Shown: piece after piece, positions 7,813 through 16,183 of the stretch
Numbering within the stretch: position 1 is the first letter of the stretch
Layout of the letters: each line of letters starts with the position of its first letter
DNA from: an uncultured Tateyamaria sp.
Lineage (GTDB): Bacteria; Pseudomonadota; Alphaproteobacteria; Rhodobacterales; Rhodobacteraceae
Assembly: GCF_947503385.1 (NCBI RefSeq)
Contig: NZ_CANNDO010000001.1
Location: forward strand, 1,113,044-1,177,043
Length of the DNA stretch: 64,000 nt
Direction: 5' to 3'
The notes under the pieces: generated by a model
Told to the model about the DNA's origin: nothing
Database searches by the model: none
The model's input: only the letters and a program-made list of their open reading frames with translations
Translations under genes and position numbers: made by a program

Positions 7813-9882
7813 TCAGCCCGCGATAAGGCCCATGCTTTCCAGCTTGAGCAGCACCTGATGGGCGCAGTTGTCGACTTCGACATTTTCGGTCTCGACGCTC
7901 AGCTCGGGATTTTCAGGCACGTCATAAGGGTCTGAGATGCCGGTGAATTCCTTGATCTTGCCTTCACGCGCCAGCTTGTAGAGACCTTTGCGGTCGCGGC
8001 GTTCACATTCCTCGATCGTTGTGGCCACGTGCACCTCGACAAAGGCACCAAAGGCTTCGATGTCCTCACGTACGGCGCGCCGTGTGGTGGCGTAAGGGGC
8101 GATGGGGGCGCAGATGGCGATCCCGCCATTTTTGGTGATCTCACTGGCCACGTAACCGATGCGGCGAATGTTCAGGTCACGGTGCTCCTTGGAAAAGCCC
8201 AGCTCGGAGCTGAGGTTTTTCCGCACGATATCGCCATCCAGCAGCGTGACAGGACGGCCACCCATTTCCATCAGCTTGACCATAAGCGCGTTCGCGATGG
8301 TGGATTTGCCCGACCCTGAGAACCCGGTGAAGAACACGGTGAACCCCTGCTGCGAGCGCGGTGGCTTGGTGCGGCGCAGTTCCTTGACCACCTCGGGGAA
8401 GGAGAACCATTCGGGGATTTCCAGACCTTCGGCCAGACGGCGGCGCAGTTCGGTGCCCGAGATGTTGAGGATGGTTACGTTGTCCTTGTCCTCAATCTCG
8501 TCCGCAGGTTCGTATTGGGCGCGCTCCTGCACATAAACCATGTGTTTGAAGTCGACCATTTCGATGCCCATCTCTTCCTGATGTTCGCGGAAGAGGTCCT
8601 GTGCATCATAGGGGCCGTAGAAATCTTCGCCGGCGGAGTTCTTGCCGGGGCCCGCGTGGTCACGGCCCACGATAAAGTGGGTGCAGCCGTGGTTTTTGCG
8701 GATCAGGCCGTGCCAGACCGCCTCGCGGGGGCCCGCCATGCGCATGGCAAGGTTCAAGAGCGACATGGACGTGGTGGCCGCAGGATACTGGTCCAGCACG
8801 GCCTCGTAGCAGCGCACGCGGGTGAAGTGATCCACGTCGCCGGGCTTGGTCAGGCCCACGACAGGGTGAATCAGCAGGTTGGCCTGCGCTTCGCGGGCGG
8901 CGCGGAAGGTCAATTCCTGATGCGCACGGTGCAACGGATTGCGGGTCTGAAAGGCCACAACCTTGCGCCAGCCCATTTTGCGGAAATAGGCGCGCAATTC
9001 GTTGGGCGTGTCGCGGCGGGCGCGGAAATCATAATGCACAGGCTGCTGGATGCCGGTGACAGGACCGCCCAGATAGATGTCGCCCGCTTGGTTGTGCAGG
9101 TAGTTGACTGCCGGGTGCGCATCATCGTCAGCGCCAAACACCATTTCGGCTTCGTGCGCCTTGTTCGGCGTGTAGCGATCGGTGACGGTCATGGTGGCGA
9201 GGATCACGCCTTCTTGGTCGCGCAGGGCGATATCCTGACCGATCTCAAGGCCGTCGGCGAACTTTTCGTTCACGTCGAGAGTGATGGGCATGGGCCACAG
9301 CGCGCCATCGGTGGTGCGCATGGTGTCGACCACGCTTTTGTAGTCGGCCTCGCTCAGGAATCCTTTGAGCGGGTTGAAACCGCCGTTCATCAACAGTTCC
9401 AGATCGCAAATCTGGCGCGGGGTAAGGTCCCAGCTGACCAAGTCAGCGGCCTCGGTTTTCATCTTTTGCGCGCTGTCGTAGGACACGTACAGCTCGGGGA
9501 TCGGAGCGAGATTGTTTTCCATCAATTTGTTCCTATGGGTGAGGGGATTGAAGCCTGAAGTTGTGCCCGTCAGTTCGGCGTAGATCGCGTCATACTCTGC
9601 GAACTTCCGGGCGAGAAACTGATCGGTGAGACGGTTTTTTTCCGCCGCACCGCGGGTTGTAAGCGCGTAAGACACCCGTTGCCGTTTGTCAGGGCCGTCA
9701 TGGTCGCCAACCGCGACAAAGCCAGCCTGTGTCGCCTCACGCAGCAGCGCGTTGAGACGGCCCAGCGAAACGCCGATGGCCTGCGCCGTGGCCCGTTGGG
9801 ACCCGTGGGGCCCCTGATCGAGCTGGCGCAGCAGTCGGAACAACTGATCCTCATGCTCTGGGTTGGCTTTGGGGCGTGTCAT
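7813..9882 (-). CDS. Bifunctional sulfate adenylyltransferase/APS kinase with in-frame N-terminal MarR-type winged-helix domain
   Basis: One uninterrupted frame of 689 codons. Residues 5-108 are a MarR-type winged helix of the EPS-associated regulator kind, with EDQLFRLLRQL, the recognition-helix segment AIGVSLGRLNALLRE, and LTDQFLARKFAEYDAIYAEL. After a short linker, residues 121-500 are ATP sulfurylase. It has the QTRNPLHRAH (312-321) and VGRDHAGPG motifs and makes APS from sulfate and ATP. Residues 512-689 are APS kinase with P-loop GFSGSGKST and GFSKEHRDLNIRR, making PAPS. The canonical enzyme start is an internal ATG at 9522 (569 residues, normal length) with its own AGGAA site. The cell may therefore make the enzyme alone as well as, or instead of, the fusion. 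There is no stop codon between the parts. Downstream is a strong terminator, and upstream are two GTTC-N6-GAAC dyads. Confidence 0.85.
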   Translation of the reverse strand: MTRPKANPEHEDQLFRLLRQLDQGPHGSQRATAQAIGVSLGRLNALLREATQAGFVAVGDHDGPDKRQRVSYALTTRGAAEKNRLTDQFLARKFAEYDAIYAELTGTTSGFNPLTHRNKLMENNLAPIPELYVSYDSAQKMKTEAADLVSWDLTPRQICDLELLMNGGFNPLKGFLSEADYKSVVDTMRTTDGALWPMPITLDVNEKFADGLEIGQDIALRDQEGVILATMTVTDRYTPNKAHEAEMVFGADDDAHPAVNYLHNQAGDIYLGGPVTGIQQPVHYDFRARRDTPNELRAYFRKMGWRKVVAFQTRNPLHRAHQELTFRAAREAQANLLIHPVVGLTKPGDVDHFTRVRCYEAVLDQYPAATTSMSLLNLAMRMAGPREAVWHGLIRKNHGCTHFIVGRDHAGPGKNSAGEDFYGPYDAQDLFREHQEEMGIEMVDFKHMVYVQERAQYEPADEIEDKDNVTILNISGTELRRRLAEGLEIPEWFSFPEVVKELRRTKPPRSQQGFTVFFTGFSGSGKSTIANALMVKLMEMGGRPVTLLDGDIVRKNLSSELGFSKEHRDLNIRRIGYVASEITKNGGIAICAPIAPYATTRRAVREDIEAFGAFVEVHVATTIEECERRDRKGLYKLAREGKIKEFTGISDPYDVPENPELSVETENVEVDNCAHQVLLKLESMGLIAG
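9520..9534 (-). promoter_or_regulatory. Internal ribosome binding site and ATG for the stand-alone Sat-CysC enzyme
   Basis: On the minus strand AGGAA (9530-9534) precedes an ATG at 9520-9522 by a normal distance. That ATG begins MENNLAPIPELYVSYDS, the usual N-terminus of Sat-CysC enzymes. It lies inside the longer frame that also encodes the regulator domain. Confidence 0.65.
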
Positions 9883-9908
9883 CTGCGACTCGGGTTGCAC
9901 TCATTTAC

Positions 9909-9922
9909 GTTCACGGGTGAAC
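9909..9922. promoter_or_regulatory. Inverted repeat 1 (GTTC-N6-GAAC) upstream of the regulator/Sat-CysC gene
   Basis: GTTCACGGGTGAAC is a 14-base dyad with six-base arms, GTTCAC and GTGAAC, located 27 bases upstream of the ATG at 9882. The same GTTC-N6-GAAC pattern recurs at 9941-9954. A site for the adjacent MarR-type domain is the simplest reading, but this is not proven. Confidence 0.5.
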
Positions 9923-9940
9923 ACATGTCAGAGAAAGTAT

Positions 9941-9954
9941 GTTCATGAAAGAAC
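9941..9954. promoter_or_regulatory. Inverted repeat 2 (GTTC-N6-GAAC) upstream of the regulator/Sat-CysC gene
   Basis: GTTCATGAAAGAAC repeats the GTTC-N6-GAAC pattern of the dyad at 9909-9922. It is centred 32 bases away, about three helical turns, so two dimers would sit on the same DNA face. Confidence 0.5.
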
Positions 9955-10009
9955 AAACTTTGCCGCAGGGCAGAAATCAGCGAGCGTGGTTAATCAGCAA
10001 CGGGTTGGG

Positions 10010-11707
10010 TTACTGCGCGGGAACCACGTGCCCCAGCCGTCCAAGCACGGCTTGCAGGTCCGCAGCCTGAGGCACGGCGAGCGCATCCAGCGGCTCTTCG
10101 CGGCCGCGCAGGTGCAGCGACAGCATCTCGGGGTGGGATACGGGCAAGCCCGCCGCAGCCAGCACATCCTCGGAAATCAGCGCTTCGACGCCGTGGACCT
10201 TGGTTTCGGCCTCAAGCCGGGAGGCGGTGTTGACTGCGTCGCCGATCAGCGTGCGGGGGGCTTGACCGGCTGCGCCGATCTCGCCCAGCACGACATTGCC
10301 CAGATGCACGCCGACACCAATGGCGACCGGGGGGCTGCCTTCGCGTTCGAGCGTTTCGTTGAAGTCGCGCAGCGCGCGCCCTATCCCTTCCACCGCCTGC
10401 AAGGCGGCACGTGCCGACCGCGCGGGGCTGTCGTCTTCGAACAGCGCCATGAGACCGTCGCCCATATACTTGTCTACCGTGCCACCTGCCTTGTTCAGGG
10501 GTGGCACGATCTGATCAAAGAACCGGTTCAGCAGGAACACCACATCATAGGGAAGTTGCCCGTCGGTACGGGCGGTAAAGCCGCGCATGTCCAGAAACAG
10601 AATGGCGAGCCGTGCTTCGTGCCCATGGCTGGCATGGGCACGCTTGCGCGAGCCATCGGGCGCAAACACGCGGTAGACGGTCACCGGCCCGGTGGGCCGC
10701 ATCTGGCAGGCCAGGCGGGCGTTGCCGGATGCGCCGACCGCAGTCAGGCTGCGCGTTTCGGCGGCGGAGGGTGGGGGGACGTTGTCGTGGCCTTCTTCCA
10801 GCACCACGCGGCAAGTTGTACACCGCCCGCGACCACCACAGAGGGAGGTATGTGGCACTCCGGCGCCGCGCGACGTCTCCAGCACCGTCTGGCCACGGGG
10901 CGCGCGTACGGTGGGGCCGTCGACATAGGTCACGCGGATCGGTTTGCGAAGCGCCGCAACGGCTTGCCGGCCCACCACCAGCAGAAAGAACGCGGCCAGT
11001 ACGGCCCAAATGATTTGGTCCGTTTGGGCGTCGATCCTGCCCAGCTGCGTAAACTCTGCCGGTCCGGGCCAGTTCCAGACCCGTTTCGCCAGCAGTTCCG
11101 CCCGCGAATCGTAAAGCAGCCCGGAGATCGCCCGCGCCGCCGTCACGTATCCCAGCAGGGCCAGTGTCGGGATCAGAACGGCCAGCGCGACCATCCAGCC
11201 AACATTGCGCCGCCACCACTCTGTCCCCTTGAGCCACATGTGCATCCCGATGGATCCATGGACCCAAACCACCAGCACCAGCGCCGCCTGCATCCAACCG
11301 TCCGCACGCCCCCAGATCAGGGTCGTTACATAGCCAATCTGGGTTTCCACGCCGAACTGCTGGAAGGCCACGCTGGTGTAGATGAAATGGCTGGAGAGCA
11401 GGAGCGGAATGGCAAGGCCAAAGGCGATCTGGAGGTAATCGACCAGCGGCATCCGAAGGCTGCGCTGGCGCACCAGCTTGGCCAGCGACAGGATCAGATG
11501 CGCCAGCAGCGCCGATCCGACAACCACCCCACCCGCGATACTGCGGGTCACATAGAGACGCACATCTTGAAAAATTTCGGCAAAGTCGGGTGAAATCAGC
11601 ACCGACGCAATGTTGAGCAGGTGCAGCGTCACATAAAGCATCAGCACGAGGCCGGAGACGATCCGTATTCGTGTCGCCCATGTTCCGCGCCAGAGCACGT
11701 GCGTCAT
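10010..11707 (-). CDS. Membrane-anchored class III adenylate/guanylate cyclase with [2Fe-2S] ferredoxin domain
   Basis: The 565-residue protein has three modules. Residues 15-250 hold about six membrane helices with repeated histidines (for example H29, H70, H107 and H150) that could bind heme. Residues 258-345 are a plant-type ferredoxin domain with cysteines C290, C296, C299 and C334, the CGGRGRCTTC signature. Residues 365-500 are a class III cyclase domain with metal aspartates in LDMRGFTAR (D373) and KYMGDGLMALF (D417). The lysine before GDG and the IGDAVNTASRLE block favour cyclase activity on ATP. A redox signal sensed in the membrane would set cyclic nucleotide output; that is inferred from the domain combination. 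The gene stands alone on the minus strand. Confidence 0.9.
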   Translation of the reverse strand: MTHVLWRGTWATRIRIVSGLVLMLYVTLHLLNIASVLISPDFAEIFQDVRLYVTRSIAGGVVVGSALLAHLILSLAKLVRQRSLRMPLVDYLQIAFGLAIPLLLSSHFIYTSVAFQQFGVETQIGYVTTLIWGRADGWMQAALVLVVWVHGSIGMHMWLKGTEWWRRNVGWMVALAVLIPTLALLGYVTAARAISGLLYDSRAELLAKRVWNWPGPAEFTQLGRIDAQTDQIIWAVLAAFFLLVVGRQAVAALRKPIRVTYVDGPTVRAPRGQTVLETSRGAGVPHTSLCGGRGRCTTCRVVLEEGHDNVPPPSAAETRSLTAVGASGNARLACQMRPTGPVTVYRVFAPDGSRKRAHASHGHEARLAILFLDMRGFTARTDGQLPYDVVFLLNRFFDQIVPPLNKAGGTVDKYMGDGLMALFEDDSPARSARAALQAVEGIGRALRDFNETLEREGSPPVAIGVGVHLGNVVLGEIGAAGQAPRTLIGDAVNTASRLEAETKVHGVEALISEDVLAAAGLPVSHPEMLSLHLRGREEPLDALAVPQAADLQAVLGRLGHVVPAQ

Positions 11708-11809
11708 ATGCCCTCTCCGATCCTGCCTGCCATGGCAAAGTGAATGCCCCGCACGCCAGCGTCAACGCGCATATTCTAAAACAGGTCAGGCCCGGTTTTA
11801 TTCGGCGGA

Positions 11810-12775
11810 TTATTCCGCGGCGAGATCCGCGCTGTCTTCGGCTTCGGCGAGGAACCGTTCGGCCTCAAGCGCCGCCATACAGCCCATGCCCGCAGAGGTG
11901 ACCGCTTGCCGGTATTTGTGGTCGGTCAGATCGCCCGCGGCGAACACACCGGGGATCGATGTTTCGGTGCTGTCGGGTTTTGTAACGACATAGCCGCCCA
12001 TATGGGTCTCCAGCACGTCTTTGACCAACTCATTGGCGGGCGCGTGGCCGATGGCGATAAACACACCCTTGGCCGGAACCTCGCTGAGTTCGCCGGTCTG
12101 GACATTCTTGACCCGCACACCTTCAACGCTCATGGGGCTGTCACCGCCGTAAACTTCTTCGAGCTGATGAAACCAGAGCGGTTCAATCTTGGGATTTTTG
12201 AACAGACGGTCCTGCAAAATCTTTTCCGCACGCAATTCGTCCCGGCGGTGGATCAGCGTGACCTTGGAGGCGAAATTGGTCAGGAACAGCGCTTCTTCGA
12301 CCGCGGTGTTGCCGCCGCCCACCACGACGATCTCCTGACCCCGGTAAAAGAACCCGTCGCAGGTGGCGCAGGCGGACACGCCGAAGCCCTTGAATTTCTC
12401 TTCGGACGGCAGGCCCAGCCACTTGGCCCGCGCGCCGGTGGCAAGGATGACCGCGTCTGCGACGTATTCGGTGCCGCTGTCGGATTGGCAGACAAAGGGG
12501 CGTTTGGAAAAATTGATGGACGTGATGATATCACCTACGATCTCGCAGCCCATTGCCTTGGCATGTGCTTCCATCCGGACCATCAAATCGGGGCCCTGCA
12601 CCTCTGTATCGCCGGGCCAGTTCTCCACCTCGGTTGTTGTGGTCAGCTGGCCGCCCGGCTCGATCCCTTGCACAAGGACCGGCTCCAGCATGGCGCGGCT
12701 GGCATAGACGCCCGCAGTATAGCCCGCAGGGCCGGAGCCGACGATCAGAACCTTGGTACGTTTGGTGTTGGCCAT
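11810..12775 (-). CDS. trxB: Thioredoxin-disulfide reductase
   Basis: TrxB transfers electrons from NADPH through FAD to thioredoxin in the cytoplasm. The 321-residue protein shows the FAD-binding GSGPAG at 13-18, the redox-active CATC at 136-139, the NADPH-binding GGGNTAVEEA near 155, and the C-terminal GVFAAGDL FAD motif. Length is standard. The ATG at 12775 is followed by MANTKRTKVLIVGSG. The gene is divergent from an Lrp/AsnC regulator, an arrangement seen in related Rhodobacteraceae that suggests, but does not prove, regulation by that protein. Confidence 0.97.
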   Translation of the reverse strand: MANTKRTKVLIVGSGPAGYTAGVYASRAMLEPVLVQGIEPGGQLTTTTEVENWPGDTEVQGPDLMVRMEAHAKAMGCEIVGDIITSINFSKRPFVCQSDSGTEYVADAVILATGARAKWLGLPSEEKFKGFGVSACATCDGFFYRGQEIVVVGGGNTAVEEALFLTNFASKVTLIHRRDELRAEKILQDRLFKNPKIEPLWFHQLEEVYGGDSPMSVEGVRVKNVQTGELSEVPAKGVFIAIGHAPANELVKDVLETHMGGYVVTKPDSTETSIPGVFAAGDLTDHKYRQAVTSAGMGCMAALEAERFLAEAEDSADLAAE

Positions 12776-12901
12776 GGGTGGGTCCTTTCGGGAAAAAGCA
12801 GCTGTGCAGATATAGAACGCGTCGGGCAGGGATTGAAGCCTGATCTTGCGCTTGTGATTTGGGCGCCGTCTTTCAAAAAATTGCGCAGCTGTGAAATAAT
12901 A

Positions 12902-12929
12902 TTGCGCGCGCCTTGCGGGCTGCTATAAC
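12902..12929 (+). promoter_or_regulatory. Candidate sigma-70-type promoter of the Lrp/AsnC gene
   Basis: TTGCGC at 12902-12907 and TATAAC at 12924-12929 are separated by 16 bases and lie 22 bases upstream of the ATG at 12952. The AT-rich stretch just upstream (12870-12901) could bind the Lrp-type protein itself. Confidence 0.5.
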
Positions 12930-12951
12930 AACCGCAAAATCAGGGGGCGTT

Positions 12952-13452
12952 ATGGCAAGCACACGGCTGGATCCGATTGACCGCAAGATATTGGCGGAAT
13001 TGCAGGCGGATGGCCGCATGACAAATGTCGAGCTGGCCAAGCGCGTCGGGATTTCCGCACCGCCCTGCCTGCGCCGTGTACGCACACTGGAGGAAAGCGG
13101 ATACATCCGCGGCTACCATGCGGATGTGGACAGCCACGAGTTGGGCTTTGAAGTGCAGGTGTTTGCAAATGTGGGCCTCGCCAGTCAGGCGGAGGCCGAC
13201 CTCAGCGCCTTTGAGGATCGGTGCCGCGCATGGCCGCTGGTCCGTGAGTGCCACATGCTGAATGGTGAGGTGGATTTCATCCTGAAATGCGTCGCGCCGG
13301 ATTTGTCGAGCTTTCAGAGCTTTCTGACCGGCGAACTGCTGACCACGCCCAATGTGGCAAGCGTCAAGACATCGCTGGTGATCCGGCAGGCAAAGGATGC
13401 CCCAGGTGTGCCGTTCGATGTGTTGGAAGAGCGGCTGGCCAAATCCGCCTGA
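12952..13452 (+). CDS. Lrp/AsnC family transcriptional regulator
   Basis: The 166-residue protein has an N-terminal helix-turn-helix. LDPIDRKILAELQADGRM opens it, and RVGISAPPCLRRVRTLEESG is the recognition region. It is followed by the RAM/ligand-binding domain with the CHMLNGEVDFILKC strand. Such proteins bind amino acids and act as local or global regulators. Divergence from trxB and the promoter in the shared gap suggest autoregulation and perhaps control of trxB. An earlier in-frame start at 12913 lies inside the promoter, so the ATG at 12952, which follows AGGGGGCG, is preferred. Confidence 0.92.
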   Translation: MASTRLDPIDRKILAELQADGRMTNVELAKRVGISAPPCLRRVRTLEESGYIRGYHADVDSHELGFEVQVFANVGLASQAEADLSAFEDRCRAWPLVRECHMLNGEVDFILKCVAPDLSSFQSFLTGELLTTPNVASVKTSLVIRQAKDAPGVPFDVLEERLAKSA

Positions 13453-13553
13453 GCCAGAATTGATCTGGCGCAACATTGTGCCCATCCATTCACGCTAAAC
13501 TGTCCAGGCGATGCGCCGGGCCGACCCGGCTGCGGGTTGGCTAGGAGCGCGCG

Positions 13554-14081
13554 ATGACGGTATTGATCTTGTTCGAAAGCGTTGAGGGACACACAGCCAA
13601 GGTCGCCGAATACGTGTCTAACACTGTGCAGGCGTTGGGACACGCGACACATGTCGTTGATCTGGGCGGCAATGCGTCCGTGGATTTTGACGACGTGAGC
13701 CACGTTGTTCTGGCGGCCTCGGTGCATCAGCGGCGCCACCCCAGGCAGTTCGAGGCGGCGATTGCTGCACATGGTCAGGCGCTGGAACGGTTGCCCACTT
13801 TGACGCTGTCGGTGAGCCTGAGCGCAGCCTTTCCCGAAGGGCGGGAAGAGGCGCAGGATTATCTCGACGAGATGAAGATGCGGACCGGGGTGCATCCAAC
13901 CCGGGAGGCCTTGGTGGCGGGTGCCGTGCAAACGGCGAAGTATGACTACTTTGCCATGCAGGTCGTGCGCTATGTGGTGCTGAAAGGGCGAGAGTTCGAT
14001 ACCTCCGCCCCATCGCATGTGTTCACCGACTGGGAGGCGTTGCGCGCCACCGTGACCGGTTTTTTGGCCACCGCGGCCTAG
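13554..14081 (+). CDS. HemG-like flavodoxin-fold protein (menaquinone/ubiquinone-dependent protoporphyrinogen oxidase-like)
   Basis: The 175-residue protein has an FMN-binding flavodoxin start (LILFESVEGHTAKVAEYV). Its C-terminal layout, VAGAVQTAKYDYFAMQ, a hydrophobic helix and then VFTDWEAL, matches E. coli HemG. HemG oxidises protoporphyrinogen IX to protoporphyrin IX and passes electrons to the respiratory chain. Rhodobacteraceae often carry HemJ instead, so this may be a flavodoxin with a different electron acceptor. The RBS AGGAG is six bases before the ATG. The stop overlaps the convergent Hint-domain gene by 4 bases. Confidence 0.78.
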   Translation: MTVLILFESVEGHTAKVAEYVSNTVQALGHATHVVDLGGNASVDFDDVSHVVLAASVHQRRHPRQFEAAIAAHGQALERLPTLTLSVSLSAAFPEGREEAQDYLDEMKMRTGVHPTREALVAGAVQTAKYDYFAMQVVRYVVLKGREFDTSAPSHVFTDWEALRATVTGFLATAA

Positions 14082-14824
14082 ATCACGTCCTCGGGTTCGG
14101 GCGCGCGCGGGTGCGCAAGCGGGCCGAAATCCGTGATGTGCGCGATATGCGGGAACATCGACAGGAAATGGTCGCGCTGGGCATGTGTGACCTGCCGAGT
14201 GGCATTCATGCCGGGGTGGAATGTCTCCATCTCGATCCCGCCCACGGTGATGGCCGCGTGCCGGGTCAAACACAGATGGAACAGGCGCACCGGCGTGGGT
14301 GGCACAACCTCGATGATGTTAACGTTGTCGGTGAACAGCCGTGCGGGGGTCAGCAGTGGCGCACCGCCCGTGGTGCCGCGCAGATGCGCAGGCGTCTGCA
14401 ACAGGCGTGCGGCAGGGCCGACCGTCACAAAGGTTTCCGGGCGGTTTTGCCCGAAACTATCGGCCATGATGCGGATCAGGGGCATACGGCGGCCTGCATC
14501 GGCGGGCACAAAACTTGACGAGCCGATCCAGACAACCTGCGCCGGCTGTCCGGTGGAGGTGTTCAACCAGTCGCCCGGCTGCAAATCCTCGACCGCGATG
14601 TCTCCATCCGGTGCTGACAGAACCGCGCCGCGGCTGAACGCGGAAAAGGCGGATTCGAACAGTGGCAGGGCCGGGGCCTTGAATGTTGAGATGCTGCGCG
14701 AACCATCCGCGCGCATCGCCGCCACTTCGAATGTACGAAACGGTGCGGTGCCGGGGTCCGAAATTGGCGCAGCGTAAGATGTCTGGTCGATGCGCGGCGT
14801 GCGCATGGCAGCAGCAGGTGTCAT
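14078..14824 (-). CDS. Degenerate Hint-domain protein lacking catalytic Cys and His
   Basis: The 248-residue protein aligns with the Hint module of the 6533-7594 gene. The opening AFSRGAVLSAP corresponds to CFAAGTLIRVP, and VEDLQPGDWLN to VEDLNPGDLVL. VTVGPAARLLQ corresponds to VVSPQHRIMLR. The nucleophile cysteine is Ala62 and the B-block histidine is Ala139, so self-cleavage by the known mechanism is not expected. The fold appears retained over its length, with no stop codons or frameshifts, which argues for a maintained non-catalytic role. The ATG at 14824 has GAGG six bases upstream. An upstream ATG at 14893 in frame has no clear binding site. Confidence 0.75.
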   Translation of the reverse strand: MTPAAAMRTPRIDQTSYAAPISDPGTAPFRTFEVAAMRADGSRSISTFKAPALPLFESAFSAFSRGAVLSAPDGDIAVEDLQPGDWLNTSTGQPAQVVWIGSSSFVPADAGRRMPLIRIMADSFGQNRPETFVTVGPAARLLQTPAHLRGTTGGAPLLTPARLFTDNVNIIEVVPPTPVRLFHLCLTRHAAITVGGIEMETFHPGMNATRQVTHAQRDHFLSMFPHIAHITDFGPLAHPRAPEPEDVI

Positions 14825-14962
14825 GTGTAACCTCGTCAGTCCGGTCACATCCGCGTCGGCCCCCACCGACGACGACAGATGGATCATCTCCATGTGTCAT
14901 AGTTCTGCCATCATAATTCGTGGATTTGCCGCAAATTGTCAAAAACTGCTAGACATTCAGCG

Positions 14963-14990
14963 AAAAAGGCGCACCAATGGCGCGCCTTTC
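14963..14990 (-). terminator. Rho-independent terminator behind the 49-residue minus-strand gene
   Basis: Read on the minus strand, AAAGGCGC pairs with GCGCCTTT around a nine-base loop and is followed by further T residues. It lies about 70 bases downstream of the stop at 15059. Confidence 0.7.
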
Positions 14991-15058
14991 GGGGGATTGT
15001 TGAACTGGTTTACGCCAGTTCGCCACAATTTGATTCTGTTTTGTCGCGTATCGGAGGC

Positions 15059-15208
15059 TCAGGCGGCCTTGGCGACGACGAATTCAGGTTTGGCCGGTGT
15101 GCGTTTGGCGATGAACGCGGCGCGACGGGCGCCGCGGGCCCACGGCATCTGCGGCGTTTCCTCGGCGGCGGTTGCGACCACGGACTTGATAAAGCGTTGC
15201 TTGGCCAT
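15059..15208 (-). CDS. Small basic protein (49 aa), conserved-looking in the Roseobacter group
   Basis: The product begins MAKQRFIKSVVATAAEET and continues with the basic PWARGARRAAFIAKR. GGGAG lies six bases before the ATG at 15208, and a terminator follows the gene, so it has its own transcription unit. The basic, Ala-rich sequence and small size suggest nucleic-acid or ribosome association, but I recognise no domain. A longer frame to 15301 lacks a binding site and is rejected. Confidence 0.7.
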   Translation of the reverse strand: MAKQRFIKSVVATAAEETPQMPWARGARRAAFIAKRTPAKPEFVVAKAA

Positions 15209-15427
15209 GTCTTGGCTCCCTTTGCCCTGTCTGTCAGAGCGGTTGCGTTTCGTTAACCAAGGTATGACGTGCCATTCGGGCAGGTTTAGGGCCGCGCGCA
15301 AGATTTTTTGTGGATCAATCCCGCATATGTCGCGCGGAATATGGCAACGGAGCGGCCTTGTTTTTATGACCGCATCACGGAGCTGCGGCAGATTGGAGGC
15401 ATTGTCCGCCCCATTTGTGCCCTGATC

Positions 15428-16183
15428 TCAGAGTGTGATGGCTGCGATCAGGCGACCGTAGTCGGGGTCGCGGTCATGTACGGAGCGGCGGTAGGAGTAG
15501 AACCGTTGGGGATCGTAATAGGTGCAGTGACGTGTCCATTCGGCGTGGCCCACCCCCGCTGCGCGCAATCGGGACAAGCCGTAGCCCGGCAGGTCGAAAT
15601 GCATCCGGTCCCCGTCGCCACCGGCGAAAAAGCGGGCGGTTTCGGGGTCTTCGTCCAAAAAGCTCTCGAAAAACTCCGGGCCGACCTCGTAGGCGCGTTG
15701 ACTGATAGACGGACCAATCACCGCGTGGATGCCGTCACGCGGTGCTCCTAGTGCGACCATGGCGTCAACGGTTGCTTCCAACACGCCGGCCTGCGCACCT
15801 TTCCAACCAGCATGGGCGGCGCCGATCACACCTGCATCCGGCGCGGCAAAAAGAACCGGCATACAGTCTGCGGTCAGAACGGACAGCGCCAGACCGGATG
15901 TCGCGGTCACCACCGCGTCCGCCTTGGGTTTCGGGTCGAGCGGGCCAGCGGCTGTCACGACATGGGCAGAGTGGATCTGGTGGACGCCGACAAGGTGGTC
16001 GTGCGCAACCTCCATGGCGTCGGCCACGCGGGTGCGGTTAATGGCGACGATCTCGGATTGATCCGAACTGCCTGTGCCGCAATTGAGCCCGGAAAAGATA
16101 CCCGAGGACGCGCCACCTTTGCGGCTAAAGAACCCGTGGCGCAGCGGGCTGAGGCTGTCGGCGGTTAGAATTTCCAAGGTCAT
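15428..16183 (-). CDS. pgeF: PgeF/YfiH-family peptidoglycan editing factor (multicopper polyphenol oxidase-like)
   Basis: The 251-residue protein carries the family's metal-site motifs. These are VHQIHSAHVV, the LTADCMPVLF cysteine segment, AHAGWKGAQAG, and the C-terminal HCTYYDPQRFYSYRR. YfiH/PgeF proteins hydrolyse mis-incorporated amino acids from cytoplasmic UDP-MurNAc peptides, and some members were described as laccases or purine-nucleoside enzymes. It overlaps midA by 4 bases (ATGA) and is the last gene of the lgt-midA-pgeF operon. Its role in cell-wall precursor editing fits neither neighbour directly. Confidence 0.92.
   Translation of the reverse strand: MTLEILTADSLSPLRHGFFSRKGGASSGIFSGLNCGTGSSDQSEIVAINRTRVADAMEVAHDHLVGVHQIHSAHVVTAAGPLDPKPKADAVVTATSGLALSVLTADCMPVLFAAPDAGVIGAAHAGWKGAQAGVLEATVDAMVALGAPRDGIHAVIGPSISQRAYEVGPEFFESFLDEDPETARFFAGGDGDRMHFDLPGYGLSRLRAAGVGHAEWTRHCTYYDPQRFYSYRRSVHDRDPDYGRLIAAITL

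Noticed and set aside
9909..9954. LexA-type operator
   Set aside because: Alphaproteobacterial LexA sites are direct GTTC-N7-GTTC repeats. The pattern here is inverted GTTC-N6-GAAC, so a MarR-type site is preferred.
15308..15751. Plus-strand frame near pgeF
   Set aside because: Its translation runs mostly antisense to pgeF and has no recognised features.
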